The translations under genes and the position numbers were made by a program. A stretch of DNA of 64,000 bases from Codonopsis lanceolata (lineage: Eukaryota; Streptophyta; Magnoliopsida; Asterales; Campanulaceae), in the NCBI GenBank assembly GCA_013146195.2, contig CM028377.1:160406302-160470301 (forward strand), given 5' to 3'. Of the stretch, positions 1 through 11,706 are shown in pieces. Numbering within the stretch: position 1 is the stretch's first letter; every line of letters begins with the position of its first letter. The notes beneath the pieces are model-generated. The model saw only the letters and a list, made by a program, of their open reading frames with translations. It was not told the DNA's origin and did not search any database.

Positions 1-730
1 TTTACACATCTATAGTCCCTTCGTTGGATATCATTAAAGGCTTTTCCGTTAATTGATCGTGCGCTCAGGACATGATCATTTTTTAAAGGAAAACTTATCT
101 TTTCCAATCCATGAAGAATAACAAAATTCATGAAGAACAGTCAACAATCTCAATCCAAGGTATTACTTTAATCGGCATAGCCATTGCTACACACAACAAT
201 GAAGTTACAGCTAAAAACCTCATTACTATGGTGGTGCCGCCAAAGGAATCACGTTATCGACAATAACCAAGCCTTCAATCACCTCTCTGAATTTCTCCTT
301 AAACCCCAGGTTTGAATCTAGTGTTGTCAATTCACTCGCCGCCGACAAAACCAGTATCGTCTCGATCGAATACCTCTCAGCCTCTCTGAGGAGAAATTTT
401 CCCCAACACTAACATGATCAATCATTGGATGTTGATCTTTCATCTTCCCAATAGTCCCCAACAACTCGTTCGGCTCTCTTCCTTTCCCGTCTTGTAGCTT
501 CAATAACACTACTCGCATCACACAACCAGGCTCGGGGTCAGGTTTGGCGTCGGCTAGTCAATTGACGTCCATTATATCTTAAATGATCGGTTTTGATTAT
601 AGGACGACGCTCACGTGGGAGGGATGTGAGGTGTATATGGCGAGGTCGTCTTTGGGTTTGAATCGGACATAGAGGATGTGGGTGAAGGAGAGAGGAGAGG
701 AGGAGTGATAGTTGAGGATTGGGTCGGCGG

Positions 731-1084
731 TAGGGGTGTAAGTTGTTTGGTTTGGTTTGATTTATGCCAAAACCACAAACCGAACCGCCTCCTAGTGGTT
801 CCAAAAATCTCAAACCGAACCAAACCGAGTAAGACTTGGAACCGAACCGAACCACTCGGTTTGGTTCGGTTTTGTGGTTTATATAAATTATGTTTAATGA
901 AATTAACCAACATTAAAAATAACAATAAAAATAAGATTTTAATTTGGAATAAACATCAAAATTAGGAAATAACCTACTAACAACAAATTATCATAAATAA
1001 AACAATACAAATTCTAAAATAAACACAAACAATGGAAGAAATAATAGTTCTCCAATAATCAAGATTTTGTTTGGTTTAGTATTC

Positions 1085-1159
<75 letters not shown>

Positions 1160-1406
1160 GAATAAATCAAAGGTTCAAAATAGTTAATAAATGTAATATA
1201 ATATATATTATATAATAAATAAATAAAAATATATAGGATGGTTTGGTTCGGTTCGATACCAAAAACCGTGAACCGAACCGAACTGTGTGGTTTTCTAATT
1301 TTTGAAACCGAAACCGAACCGTCTTCGATCAAAACCGAACCAAACTGACTGGTTTGGTTTGGTTCGGTTTGATTCCGTGATTTGGTAGTTCTGATTTACA
1401 CCCCTA
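731..1406. mobile_element. Non-autonomous hAT-type element, 676 bp, perfect 8-bp TSD
   Basis: The ends are TAGGGGTGTAA (731-741) and TTTACACCCCTA (1395-1406), an inverted repeat of 11 bp. The element is flanked by GTCGGCGG at 723-730 and again at 1407-1414, an exact 8-bp target duplication as expected for hAT transposons. Subterminal DNA is packed with the motif GGTTCGGTT and its complement AACCGAACC on both sides, typical of hAT transposase-binding repeats. The core is AT-rich, with a 70-bp TA microsatellite, and has no transposase. Insertion was into the Dabb pseudogene, and removing one duplicate restores its reading across the junction, so it arrived after the gene copy. Confidence 0.9.
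1087..1157. repeat. (TA)n microsatellite inside the hAT element
   Basis: About 35 uninterrupted TA dinucleotides. Reading frames through it (YIYIYI) are artefacts. Confidence 0.95.
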
Positions 1407-1905
1407 GTCGGCGGTGAGGTGCAGGACTTAGGGGAGAGAGGTTAGGGAGTTGAGTCTATTGACCATTTCGTTGACTTTGTATGGGTTTGTGTTGGGTTTC
1501 ACTTTGAAGAGCACGATGTGCTCAATGATTTGGTCGGCGGCGACGGTTGTGGTGGACATGTTGGTAGGTGGGATGGAAGGCAACAAGCGAGAGAGAAAAG
1601 AGAGTGATGACATGTCGGGTACCAATGTGGGTCGGTTTCTCTCTCATTTTAGTTGTGATGAAGAACGTGGTTTAACAACCTGTACCCAAAGCATCAATTA
1701 AGACTGAAGAAGGAGAACATGGAAAAGACAATTTTGCCCTTAAAAATGATCATGTGCTGAGAACATGATCAACTAACAGAGCAACCTTTAATGACATACC
1801 GATGTGTAAAATTCGCCTACTTTAGTCGGTCGCGTGCATTTTCTTTGTATAGGGACTGCTAATAGACTTTTGCAAAGTATAGGGACTAATGGTGAAGTTA
1901 GCCTT

Positions 1906-2166
1906 TTTATTTATGACCTTGTCAAACGTATAAAATACAAAACTAACCTAACTCTCAAAAAACTAACTTGTATGACCTATTTTGTGATGAATTGTTTACA
2001 ACACCATTTTGGCTCTCAAAACTAACTTATATGGCTATTTTGTGAAATGTATAAAGTATCCCCAAATCCAATTGAGGTAATGAGAACGTAGTCTTCTTCG
2101 CATATTCTTCCTCTCTCTAACGTATTCTTCCTATTTCATCAATGCCTATTATTCTTCGTCTCATCG
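1906..2166. other. No gene seen
   Basis: AT-rich spacer with the phrase 'aaaactaactt' repeated near 1960 and 2020. No coding potential or RNA gene is recognised. Confidence 0.5.
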
Positions 2167-3425
2167 TGTGGCGACCTGACTCGAATCTCTATATGAAATC
2201 CCAAGGTCGTGCCGTCAAGACAAGCTAAAAAGACGGACAAGCACCTGCTAAGCATAATAGTGCGAGTCAACAATTGAGCCAACAAGCTCAAAACAGGAAT
2301 ATAAAGTTATAACGGCGATACTGAACAACAAAAACCAAAACTCGCGGAAGCAAATCATAAGTGGAACCCAAGCCTTTAATTCCAAATCATGAAACGCAAG
2401 GCTGAAAGACGACTATCTCTCGACAATTCTACGATGCGCATGACACAACATTGCGCACAGACAACAAATCATCGGCAAACCTAAGGTCGGCGAATCAACA
2501 AAATACCAACATGATAAACAACCACTCGACGGCTATAACATGCCGGAGGGACAAACCAACTAAAAGAACAAGATTTCAAATGCTAAACAACTAAACCAAA
2601 ATTTCACGACTAAAGTTTTCGGAGATAACAACAACAACAACGATACTAGAACACACGAGCTAAAACCTTGCTCGTGAAGACAACGGAAAAACTTCTAAAT
2701 AAATACAACAGCCCGACCAAACTAGTCGGCTCCCAAAATAATACAATAACAAAATACTAACACAATCTACCCAAGTAAAGTTTACATAATTTTACATACG
2801 TGTCTCACAAGATGAATAAATACAATAATAATAACTCCAAGCTATTGCTCGGAAGACCACCTGCTAGAAATCACTAATCCGCAACCGCCACACGTACTAA
2901 CGAGCTCATTGCAGACACTAAGTAAAACAAACACACAAAGTGAGTCATAATAACCCAATAAGCTACCAAATGCAACTGTATGACATAACATGGCATGGCA
3001 TGATGCACAAACATATATAAAAATCATGGCATCATATTAGTATACCAACAATAAAGATGTATAACCAAAATACAGTCCCAGCCCGCAATAATTAAACCGC
3101 GGGTCCAACCCTCAAATGATCACAACATGGGTCCAACCTTCAAATGATCACATATTTACACTCAGCACGTTATTCACATAAGTGCGAGTAATAAACCATA
3201 CAATAGGATATGTTATGGACCCGGCCGCTGCATAGCTCTTACATCAAAAACACTGTTAACCTAATATTGTGACTACAATGCTCGTGTCTTCATATCGATA
3301 TGCTGAACTCCGCCGGCTAATAGCAGCTTGTGACGCACGTATTGATACGGCAAAGGGGCTACATCCCCACTGCGGCCAACAATGGAGGGGTGCGTGCGGT
3401 CCTAGGTACGGTGATCCATAGCGAG

Positions 3426-3445
3426 CACGAATCTAACAATTCGTG
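3426..3445. other. Conserved LTR stem-loop, copy A
   Basis: CACGAAT, six-base loop CTAACA, ATTCGTG: a perfect 7-bp stem, followed by GATGCATCGTCC. The same structure with a different loop is present in the other long LTRs at 28252, 40317 and 45242. Confidence 0.7.
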
Positions 3446-3526
3446 AAGGCGATGCATCGTCCTACCCTGACATAAAAATCAAACCAAATAATGCCAGCTG
3501 AACTTATATGCAATACACAAGTAGAT

Positions 3527-3665
3527 GTTTACTCGTCATAACCAAATAAGGATCGAATTCGACAAGAGCGAATTCGTCCGATCAATGCTCAAGTAGGTTT
3601 TTACTCAACATAAACAAATAAAGATTGAATTCGACAAGAGCGAACTCATCCGACTAAGTAGGTTA
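3527..3665. repeat. Two-copy ~70-bp tandem repeat in LTR copy A
   Basis: The unit containing 'gaattcgacaagagcga' and 'aagtaggttt' occurs twice in a row with minor differences. Confidence 0.7.
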
Positions 3666-4840
3666 TCAATCTTTATCATAAATCAAGTCAAGGCAAATAA
3701 ATTGCTCACAACCAAATAATCGTAATTGACCTCAAGTCACAAACCAAATCAAGAATAGCATATAAGCTTACCAAAAATCATACTATGAGGTTTACTATAG
3801 TCCCCTACTCGCAATCAAACCGAAGACTACTAAGTTAGTCTAATAATGATCACAAATCAAGGCTTAATATTTAGTTTTCACAAAACACACCGGACTCAAC
3901 CATAGTCCTAATAGTCGTACATAATTGACATCCTCAAACCACACTCAAGAATCAAGACTACCCCGTAGTCATAACCTCGCAAGTACCTTCATGTGCACGC
4001 GACCAAATTCGCTAAAAAGAGAACTCATGCAATAATTATTTCTTAAAGATACTCGAGACCATAGGTTGGTCTCTAATGCTCCGTGCTCTAATGAGCACGC
4101 TCTAAACCAATTCCTAAGAGTCGTTCCCAACTATTCCATTCTCGAGCTCCTAATGGTTCATTGATACGACTTTCTAATTTAGTAAAGCATCATCTAATAA
4201 TTCTCAAATAAGTCTCTATAACGTAGGTGTCACAATTGGACACAATTCAAGATACTTGGGTGCTCACAATCATAACCAACCAAAACCCGAACATCATAAG
4301 ATTTCAACCCAAAGCTCATTAATATATTATTGAACTTTTATAACGACTCTGTTGAGTCTTAATTCTACATTTCATTTTTTACATATTTCATAAATCCCCA
4401 AATTAACACCCAATTCGAATTTTTAACAAATTCCTAAAATCATTCAGACTTGATTCCCAAGCCCTAAAGTTCATAAAACTCAACATAATCATATACCCAT
4501 TTTATACATCACATATATGTCTCATAAAATCAACCTACACATGGTATCTAACAAATTCACACTTCCAAAAATCCACAATGTAGGCATACATGGCATCTCA
4601 AGTGTTCATTGCCCACAAATAGCAAGTAGATTGTTTTCCATAGGGTCAATGAACCAAAATCAAAAGAAAGAAGGAAGAGTAACTTACCTAGCTTGGATAA
4701 AAATCAAAAGAAAAAGGAAATCCGATCAAAGAAGATGTTCTATTCGTCGAGGGCTTCAAGAATCGGAAGTTATAAGGCAATCTAACGGTTGGATCTTTGT
4801 GGATCGAATGAACAAGAGCTAGAGCACAAAGTCTCCCATG

Positions 4841-4841
<1 letters not shown>

Positions 4842-4880
<39 letters not shown>
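4842..4880. repeat. (CT)n microsatellite
   Basis: About 20 CT dinucleotides within LTR copy A. Confidence 0.95.
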
Positions 4881-4881
<1 letters not shown>

Positions 4882-5857
4882 GAAGACGTATGGAGAGGAA
4901 GAAATGAAGGGAGAATGCAGCAAATGGTTAAGGGTTTGTGGTTATATATGGCTTCCACGATGAAGAGGGGCACAATGGGAATTTCCAAGGTACACTTAGT
5001 GATAGATTAGGGTTAAATACAACTTAGTTTAGGCTAATGATGATCAATAATGGTAACCCAACATGTTAGGACTAAGTAGGGTGAATTAGGGATGGTTTAG
5101 AATGGGTTCATTAAGGGCAAAATGGGAAAAATCACCAAATTAACAAAGTTGTCCGAACAGTCAGCCAAGCGGCTTTGTCCCAAGGGTGAGCCGCGCTTGC
5201 TTCTTTCCAACAATATGACCTACTGGAAAATGGGCGGTCGCCTGGTCAAAAATGGAGAAAAAGGCTTGAAATGAAGTCCAATTGACCCCCAGCTCAACTC
5301 CAATCAATCCTAAGGTGAAACCACCTCCAAAACATGTCCAAAACAAGTCCGAAACAAGTTCAAACAACACTCGAAACAACCCATAACGAATCCAAAACAA
5401 GTCATAACAACTTGCAAACGAAACGACGAATGAACTAGCGATCAAACGAGCAAATAGTATGAGACTTAAAGAAAGTCAAGAGACCAAATGAATAGGCTTG
5501 AATACTTCTAAGAAGTTAAAAAAACAACTAGGAGAATAAGAACTCCAAAAGACGAGATGATCATACGACTTAATTTCGAACTACGCGATAAAGACGAACG
5601 TTATCTCCAAAGCTTCTAAACTATCAATAGACTTAAGGAACACCTCCAACTTGAAGTCTAATACATCTAACAAGTCCATAACAATCATATAAAGACCTAG
5701 GGCCTAACCGAGGTCATGAATACGAACAACACAAGAAAATTCTCAATCGAGCCGCATTCCAACTAACGTCGAGTTACGACTTGTGACTTTGGCAAGTCAA
5801 CAACTATGGAACATGTTGTAATAGTGTTTTGATCTCAACGTGGTCACTCACACACAT

Positions 5858-5957
5858 NNNNNNNNNNNNNNNNNNNNNNNNNNNNNNNNNNNNNNNNNNN
5901 NNNNNNNNNNNNNNNNNNNNNNNNNNNNNNNNNNNNNNNNNNNNNNNNNNNNNNNNN
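5858..5957. other. Assembly gap (100 N)
   Basis: Exactly 100 Ns, a conventional placeholder for unknown length. The left flank is LTR and the right flank is LINE, so the true junction between two elements is missing. Confidence 0.99.
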
Positions 5958-6780
5958 TGAAGAGGTAACCCTTGAGCCCGACTCATCGGTGACAGCCAAA
6001 TTCAGGATTCCAGCAATCCAAGAAAGATCCACCTGTCTAAACTTCCATATTTTTTCTCTGCGAATCCGATTCGCCTCTGCCTTCAAGGGAACTCAAAGAG
6101 GAAAAATATACCATGCATATCCACAACTTTCACTCCTCCAGGAGTCCTCCATCTCTGATCGACCTACTGTTGAACCTCACTAGCTTCCGGTTTAGGATAA
6201 TCCAAAGCTCTAACACTCCCACCAAACACCTTCCCAAGAAATTCACAGTTCCTCTGCAAGAAGCTTCATCAGCTGAAAAATCTGCTTCCACAGCCCCAAC
6301 TCCACAGCTGCGAATCAAATCAGGCCAAGGAGAGATCTCAGCCACCACCTTAAAAGATTTGGGAGTGTAATGGCCCTCTACTGAACTTACAGAAGCAAAT
6401 CTACAATTTATCATACCATAGCCCACCCCAAATTAACAGCATTTTCAGGGAAGCAAATCAAGCCTGACCTCCCAGAACCTCTCACAAAATTTTTTATGTA
6501 ACAGACCAGAGGCATTCTCCTCCTTGGCCACTACTATTTCTTGAGATTTAGCCCGTCTCTTCTTCCAGCAAAGACCTTTGAAACTTGAAAATCTCCCCAG
6601 TAAATCGCAAACCCATTCCAATTCTATAGAAGAGAGGAAAATCACGTGAGGTCTACCTCTATATCTCTCTACAAGTCGAAACTCTATATGATCCTTGTAA
6701 CAGCTCCTATAAACTTCAATAGTCATTCTACCACACTGAAAGATAGTCCTATCATCATCCAAAAGCTTCTCCCTCACCAT
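5958..6780 (-). pseudogene. Plant LINE ORF1-like (DUF4283-type) relic
   Basis: Read on the minus strand from 6780 (MVREKLLDDDRTIFQCGRM). The frame gives RGRPHVIFLSSIELEWV and a Lys/Arg-rich block to a stop at 6445. A second frame (6426 to 6130) gives GHYTPKSFKVVAEISPW and later text. It resembles the N-terminal ORF of plant L1-type LINEs, which have a conserved region of this kind (DUF4283-like) for nucleic-acid binding, but the resemblance is by eye and weak. At least two frame breaks and the assembly gap at its 3' end make it non-functional. It starts only 3 bp beyond the end of the neighbouring LINE ORF2 relic on the same strand, the reverse of the normal ORF1-ORF2 order. Confidence 0.4.
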
Positions 6781-6783
6781 GAT

Positions 6784-8087
6784 TCAGGACAATCCGGAAC
6801 TAGGAGTGGATTGAGCTACCTCGTAACACCAAAAGTGAAGGGTGCGAATCAACAAATTCTTCAAATCCGGGACAGCCATTTCCTCGTTGTCAAAGGCCAT
6901 GTGGTTTCTTTCCCTCCAAAGAATCCAGCACACTCCCAAAAGGGCTATCTCCCAAAAACGGTTTCTTCTATCCACAAACCCAATAGACTGGCCACTAACA
7001 TGTACCCAATAGACCAGCCCCTTACATGCTCAAGAATCGACCTTGGCATGACCCAAGACATCTTGAACAGACCCATCACGAAATTCCACAACTCAGCAGC
7101 AACTTGAAAGTGTGGGAGTAGGTGATTCACACTCTCCTTACTACCCTTACACATATAACATCTATTGACAAGAACCATGTGACGTTTCCGCAAGTTGTCC
7201 AAGGTTAAAATAGCTTCGTGAGATGCTTCCCACATGAAAAAAGCCACTCTCTTTGGGGCTAGAGAGTTCCATATTGCTTTCCAAGGGAAGGAAGTTTTGT
7301 CGCAATTGAGGAGCTTGAGGTAATACGTCTGACTAAGAAACTAAGACCCCTTGTACCATTCCAGACCACCTTATTGTCCAATCTATGTTTGTTCTGGTCA
7401 TGAAGCCTCTCTCTCGAAACTGACTCTCTCTCCAATCATGAAAAATCCTTCTAAACGTGGGATTTCTGACAGGTTTACCATCTTCCATAGACAATACAGA
7501 ACTAACTCTACACTCCTTATCCATGGAAACCGCATATAAATTCTGAAATTCCACCCTCAAACACGAATTTCCACACCTATCTCTCCAAAAGCTCACGGTA
7601 CCCCGTTGCCAACCTCTAAAGCAATGAATCTCTCAAAAAAACTCAACTCTTTCCTGATGCCTCTCTACACTCCCACCCCGAAAGTTGAATTTACCACGTT
7701 TGGGAACATGCAATGGTCCCCTGCCCCGTACTTACAAACCACCACTTGTCTCCAAAAAAGTTCCTTGTCTGTGTGATACCTCCACAACCATTTCCCCAAC
7801 AGCGTCTCGTTAAGTTTTCTAACGTTTTGAACCCTGAAGCATACTTTCTCCCAATTCACTATTCACTAGATGAAACTTGAAGCCTTGCGACTGCCCTTCC
7901 CACAAGAAATCTCTTTCCAGCTTCTCTATTCCTTGTCTGAGTGTGGCCGGAATCACAAAGTGGGATAGGAAATAGGTCGGTAAATTAGAAAGAGTATTCT
8001 TGATTAAGACTAATCTCCCTCCTTTAGAAAGAAGTTGACGCTTCCACCCTGCCAATCTCGAAGCGCTCAATCACCGGGGTCCACAAC
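6784..8087 (-). pseudogene. 5'-truncated LINE ORF2, C-terminal part with zf-RVT
   Basis: Minus-strand frames, in order: 8070 (RLAGWKRQLLSKGGRLVLIK, LPTYFLSHFVIP, the segment after the RT core typical of plant LINEs); 7859 (LNETLLGKWLWRY, WRQVVVCKYG); 7596 (SFWRDRCGNSCLRVEF); 7247 (AFFMWEASHEAILTLDNLRK, then CYMCKGSKESVNHLLPHF, a zf-RVT zinc knuckle whose last Cys appears replaced by Phe); and 6975 (GVCWILWRERNHMAFDN, ending at 6784). The endonuclease and RT catalytic core are absent, as in a 5'-truncated insertion. Frameshifts and stops separate the segments. The same LINE end recurs at 11057-11296, 11707-12106 and 15119-15205. Confidence 0.85.
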
Positions 8088-9520
8088 AACCTACTCATTC
8101 AAAGACAATAAAAAACCAACTTAACTCTTGTATTTGAAAGCCAAAAACTTGATTCTGGTTGATCTCATGCATTCCTAACTTCAAGTACTATATTTACATC
8201 CTTTACTTGATGACATTCTTTGATTAGATTGAGCATTTTGTTAAACCAGCTTGTCAAGCAGTCTCCTCTCTTCTTTTCTTCCTTCTATTCCTCTTTTTAC
8301 TTGATCTCTGAATTAGGATTACCGTAATTTAATTTTATGTGCACCTTCCATTTGTCTTTTCCTTTTCTTCCTTTCTATTTTTCTTATATGTTATAAAAAC
8401 ATGTCAAGATACATTCTCTTATGCATCGCATGCCCAAATGCATACTATAATTAAATTATATAGAGAAATAAATTATATTCTGGAAAAATGATTATCAGGC
8501 GCTTGTCTCCAATGTATCTGAGTTTATTCATTTTGTATTAAAGTCGAATATGATTACTCTGCCTTAATTTGTGTATTTTGTCTATTGTGGGCACTGTCTT
8601 GAGTGTCACATGGGCCGGAGACTACAACCTTTAAATCCAAGACGAGAACCAGTCCATGTATATAATGTAGATGAATGCAAGTACTTCTCATGCTCTGATA
8701 ATTACTTCTCGTATGACCTTCTCTTAGCCTATCTTGATTTGATAACAAGGAATTTGAGTGGATTTAGTAAATTGATTGGCATGCATGAAGCAACATCCCA
8801 AGGCCTTTCCACAAAATGTAATTTAGTGTGTTAACATGTGTTGGCACACTTGACCACGTAGACACGTGTCTGATATGTCTCTCTTATATAAAGTAACATG
8901 TCTCTCAAATTGTAGGTGTTTGTGCTTCCTAGTCTGTAGGTCTCAGTTGAACAAAGAGACATGTCATGGAGTCACCTTGAATGTCACATATGGAATGGAG
9001 TCCTTTTGACAGGGCATCATGTTCTCACCTCACAATTAGGGTTGGGCACCTCTTGAATTTTAGAGCTTTACCTGTCAGCACGAGGGACCTTAGACTAGAG
9101 CTCAGCTGTGCATATAACTGATGAAACATATCGACCCACCTTGACCCTGATAAGACTTGGCCAACCATGAATTGGATTGCTATTAATTTATAACAACTCG
9201 GTTCCAGTTCTGTTAAGAATCTAGAAAATTAGACCAGACCACTCGATCTTATACTTCTTTTTTCAATTACTATTTCACTAGGCTTATAGATGTTGTGAAA
9301 TTACTATAATAGAGACCCAGTCAATACTCGCTAGTGTTTTGGGCTAAGAGACGCTGGGATCCTAAAGCAAAAGGAACCACAGACATGGCCATGTTGACAC
9401 CAAATGTCATGTTATCAACTCCGTGATTCTAATTTCATTGGAATAGGTTGGACGTGACATGTTGGGACATGTAAACATAGACTACATCTATACATTTTAT
9501 ATTCATAATTAGTTCTTGTA
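8088..9520. other. No supported gene
   Basis: A plus-strand open frame at 8571-8834 (87 codons, Cys-rich start) matches nothing I recognise and lacks splice or codon support. The rest is AT-rich unique-looking DNA. Confidence 0.4.
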
Positions 9521-9523
9521 TAA

Positions 9524-9716
9524 GAGCCTGTTTGGTGCAACACGTTTTTGTAAGACACAAAGTTTTTCAACCGCTGCTTTTCAAAACACAACTTTTTTCT
9601 TATAAACGTGTTTGGGATACCATTTCAAAGCACTATTTTTGAGTTGTCAAAAGGACAGTTTTACCCTTTTATAAACAATGTCTTGTTTCTAGTTTAATAC
9701 ATAGGACTTTAAATAT

Positions 9717-9751
<35 letters not shown>

Positions 9752-10229
9752 CATATATACATACATATATATATATTCTAATTATAATAATAATAAAAAA
9801 TAATAATATAGTAAAGTGTGATGGGAAAAAATGAAATACTCAACCAACGTGGTCTTATTTTACATTCCCTCTCATAATACGCATAACTTAGGAGTATCAT
9901 ATAAACTAGGATAGTTGATTTGTACATATCTAAGTAAATCTTGATGTATACTATGATCTTACACCCAGAGAAACTACTTTATGGCCTTCTTCCTAGACAA
10001 TCGCACATGACAGGCTTCTATGAGAGAGAGAGGGCAGTTTTGGCTAAGCAAGATCTCCCGGCGTTTATGAACTGCATTTAGGAAAAAAGCTAGAAATTTT
10101 ATTGTCTTAAATAAATGCAGGTGCATTTTACATTACACAGCGTTTCAAAACGCCCCATTGCAACACCACCCCAGTAAAACTACTGCGTTTTATTGCTGTG
10201 TTTACCTAAAAGCTCGACCAAACAACCTC
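9524..10229. mobile_element. Harbinger/Tourist-like non-autonomous element, 706 bp
   Basis: The left end GAGCCTGTTTGGT and the reverse complement of the right end, GAGGTTGTTTGGT, form a near-identical inverted repeat. TAA flanks both sides (9521-9523 and 10230-10232), the 3-bp target duplication of PIF/Harbinger elements. No transposase; the interior holds a TA/CA microsatellite near 9719-9775. Confidence 0.75.
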
Positions 10230-10232
10230 TAA

Positions 10233-11036
10233 ATGTATGGCCTCCCATAAACATCTAGAGGAAAAAATATTCAAGACAATTTTCCAAAACTCATCAAGGC
10301 ATCATTCATGTTGTTGTAGTGCTCGACATTTTTTCCTAATTTATATCCATCAGTTCCAATGTTCATCTTCAACCTCCGTTTCCTTAAAATAGAATGGATT
10401 TTCTCAGACCCTTAAAGTCACAACGTAATGACTCCATGGCTTACTGGACTTGAAAGAAATTTGAAAATTTGAAAATGTGAATTGTGAAATGTATTGTACT
10501 TTATAGAAATTCGATGTCCGACATGAGGCTTTTGACAGTTTTGATGTTTCATCAATTTTGGGCTTTAACGTGAGGACCAAGGCTAATGTAGGCCCCAATC
10601 CTAGAATCGAATACCTAACAGCCCAAGACTTGAAGATGGGCTTAGTTTATATTTATAGTTTTATATTGTTACCCAATTGTTCTCAACCAATTTGATCTAG
10701 TTCAACCTGAAGGTGCATTAGTTTTTATATTTTAATTTTGGGGTTATCGGTTCATTGTTAAAAGATTTACTCTAGGCATCTAGCTGTCCTTACTTGCTTC
10801 CTATTTTATCCCACTTGCCTAGGAAAAAGTTCCTACTCGCTCAAAAGTTCTAAAAATTTGATTCGCTATCCTGCTTTGGCCCTTCTTCTTCGCTATCCCG
10901 CTTTAGCTGTCCTTACTTGCTTCAACTTCAGAATTTTCCTTCGGGCCTTTAGTGAAGCTCAATCTGCACGGCTGACTAATTTCTTTGTTTTCTAGGCTGA
11001 AGTTGGCAAAATCTTCCCTTGGGCCAACTGCAACTT
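10233..11036. other. No gene seen
   Basis: Unique-looking AT-rich DNA; the short minus ORF at 10404-10598 has no recognisable content. Confidence 0.4.
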
Positions 11037-11374
11037 CAAAACTTTCCTTGGGCCTTTTTTTGATAAGTAAGATATTATATACCAAAGGCGTCAAAACAGG
11101 TGACGCGTCCTTGTACACTAGAGTATACACAAAAGCCTAATCTAAAGAAAAATTATTAACAAAATCAATATGGGAAGAATTAATGTCTTCGGTGCACCAA
11201 AAATGTAACATGCGCAGCAGTTCATCCTTCAATTTATCCACTGTCCTTTCCTCATTCTCAAACACTGTTCTATTTCTTTCCCTCCAAATGATCCAGCAAA
11301 ACTTTCCTTGGGCCTTGAATGAAGTTTACTTGGCATGGTTGATTAATTCCTTTATTTTCTAGGCTTGAGTTGGT
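10946..11374. repeat. Degenerate direct repeat split by a LINE insertion
   Basis: A ~60-bp unit ending 'tttctaggctgaagttgg' at 10946-11003 recurs at 11313-11374 as '..ttttctaggcttgagttgg'. The LINE fragment at 11057-11296 sits between the copies. Confidence 0.55.
11057..11296 (-). mobile_element. 5'-truncated LINE fragment with ~20-bp target duplication
   Basis: The fragment starts at the poly-T/'tgataagtaag' end (the LINE 3' end on the minus strand) and contains 'gcgtcaaaacaggtgacg' and 'ctttccctccaaatgatcca', the reverse of the WIIWRERN zf-RVT coding end. CAAAACTTTCCTTGGGCCTT occurs at 11037-11056 and again at 11297-11316, a clean target-site duplication from target-primed reverse transcription. 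Confidence 0.85.
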
Positions 11375-11706
11375 TATGTCTTTAGGTCTTAGCCGAACGA
11401 GCCTAGGCCTGAGTTGGCTTCCGTTCTTTGGCATTGGTCAAACCAAAGTAGTTTTGAATTTTGACTGTGCAAACAAGGTTTGATTTATCCTGAATGGAGA
11501 CTGAACATATCCTCAAGTTCATTTTATTTGGTTTCAGTCAGTTTGGGTTCTTGAAGTCATAAGTCGAAGTTTCCTGTTTGGTTTTGGTAGGCCAAAAGGC
11601 TAAAAAACTGGATGAATCCAGCCTATAAATAGCCCTTGCACATACCCCCACCATCCAGAGGTGGTTCTAATATTATAGAATGGGTCAGTTATTTCCTTCA
11701 CATTTT

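Larger units (their letters stand above)
226..1559 (-). pseudogene. Stress-response A/B barrel (Dabb) protein, two-domain type, disrupted
   Basis: Minus-strand reading starts at ATG 1559 (MSTTTVAADQ), followed by the Dabb signature EHIVLFKVK. The frame reaches an in-frame TAA at about 1428-1430 (probably a former Gln codon) and is then split by an inserted element (731-1406). After it the frame resumes with a Dabb-like FTHILYVRFKPKDDLAIY and HPSHVSVV. A shifted, stop-containing stretch follows near 540-600. A second domain starts at about 521 (RVVLLKLQDG.., then VSVGENFSSERLRG), and the tail ends at stop 226-228 (VDNVIPLAAPP). Family members are soluble dimeric alpha/beta-barrel proteins, often stress- or heat-stability-linked; the exact role is not established here. 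Nonsense, frameshift and insertion together make a functional product very unlikely. No introns are visible, fitting a captured or retro-copied gene. Confidence 0.75.
1..1905. mobile_element. Pack-MULE-like element carrying a gene copy (left end outside window)
   Basis: Bases 1-117 match the reverse complement of about 1708-1810. Both arms read TTTACACATC, then TCATTAAAGG, then a TGATC..CTCAG..CATGATCATTTTT block, with small indels (the left arm has about 14 extra bases after the first block). Between the arms lies a reverse-strand copy of a Dabb-family gene. Long inverted repeats around a captured host-gene copy are the hallmark of Pack-MULEs. The right side continues outward to about 1905 with repeated 'tatagggact' motifs; the matching left part lies before base 1, so the 9-bp target duplication expected of a MULE cannot be checked. 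A simple inverted duplication around a pseudogene is the alternative. Confidence 0.45.
2167..5857 (-). mobile_element. Very long Gypsy-type LTR, reverse orientation, copy A (cut by gap)
   Basis: It begins TGTGGCGACCTGAC at 2167, matching the end of two other copies in this window (44094 TGTGGCGACCCGAC, 27019 TGTGATGACCCGAC). It stays collinear with the 44094 copy through the conserved stem-loop (3426-3445) and the distal text 'cgagttacgacttgtgactt' near 5772. The copy at 44094 ends about 100 bp after the homologous point, so this LTR should end inside or just past the N gap. No primer-binding site lies next to the 2167 end, so it is probably a solo LTR or a fragment. It is read on the minus strand (..TCGCCACA end at 2167). 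There is no coding sequence; leucine-rich frames such as 5161-5445 are chance. Confidence 0.75.

Noticed and set aside
1087..1332. Minus-strand ORF rich in YIYIYI
   Set aside because: Translation of a (TA)n microsatellite and hAT subterminal repeats.
5161..5445. 94-codon minus ORF with a membrane-like profile
   Set aside because: Lies inside a non-coding LTR; the aligned part of another LTR copy has no matching frame.
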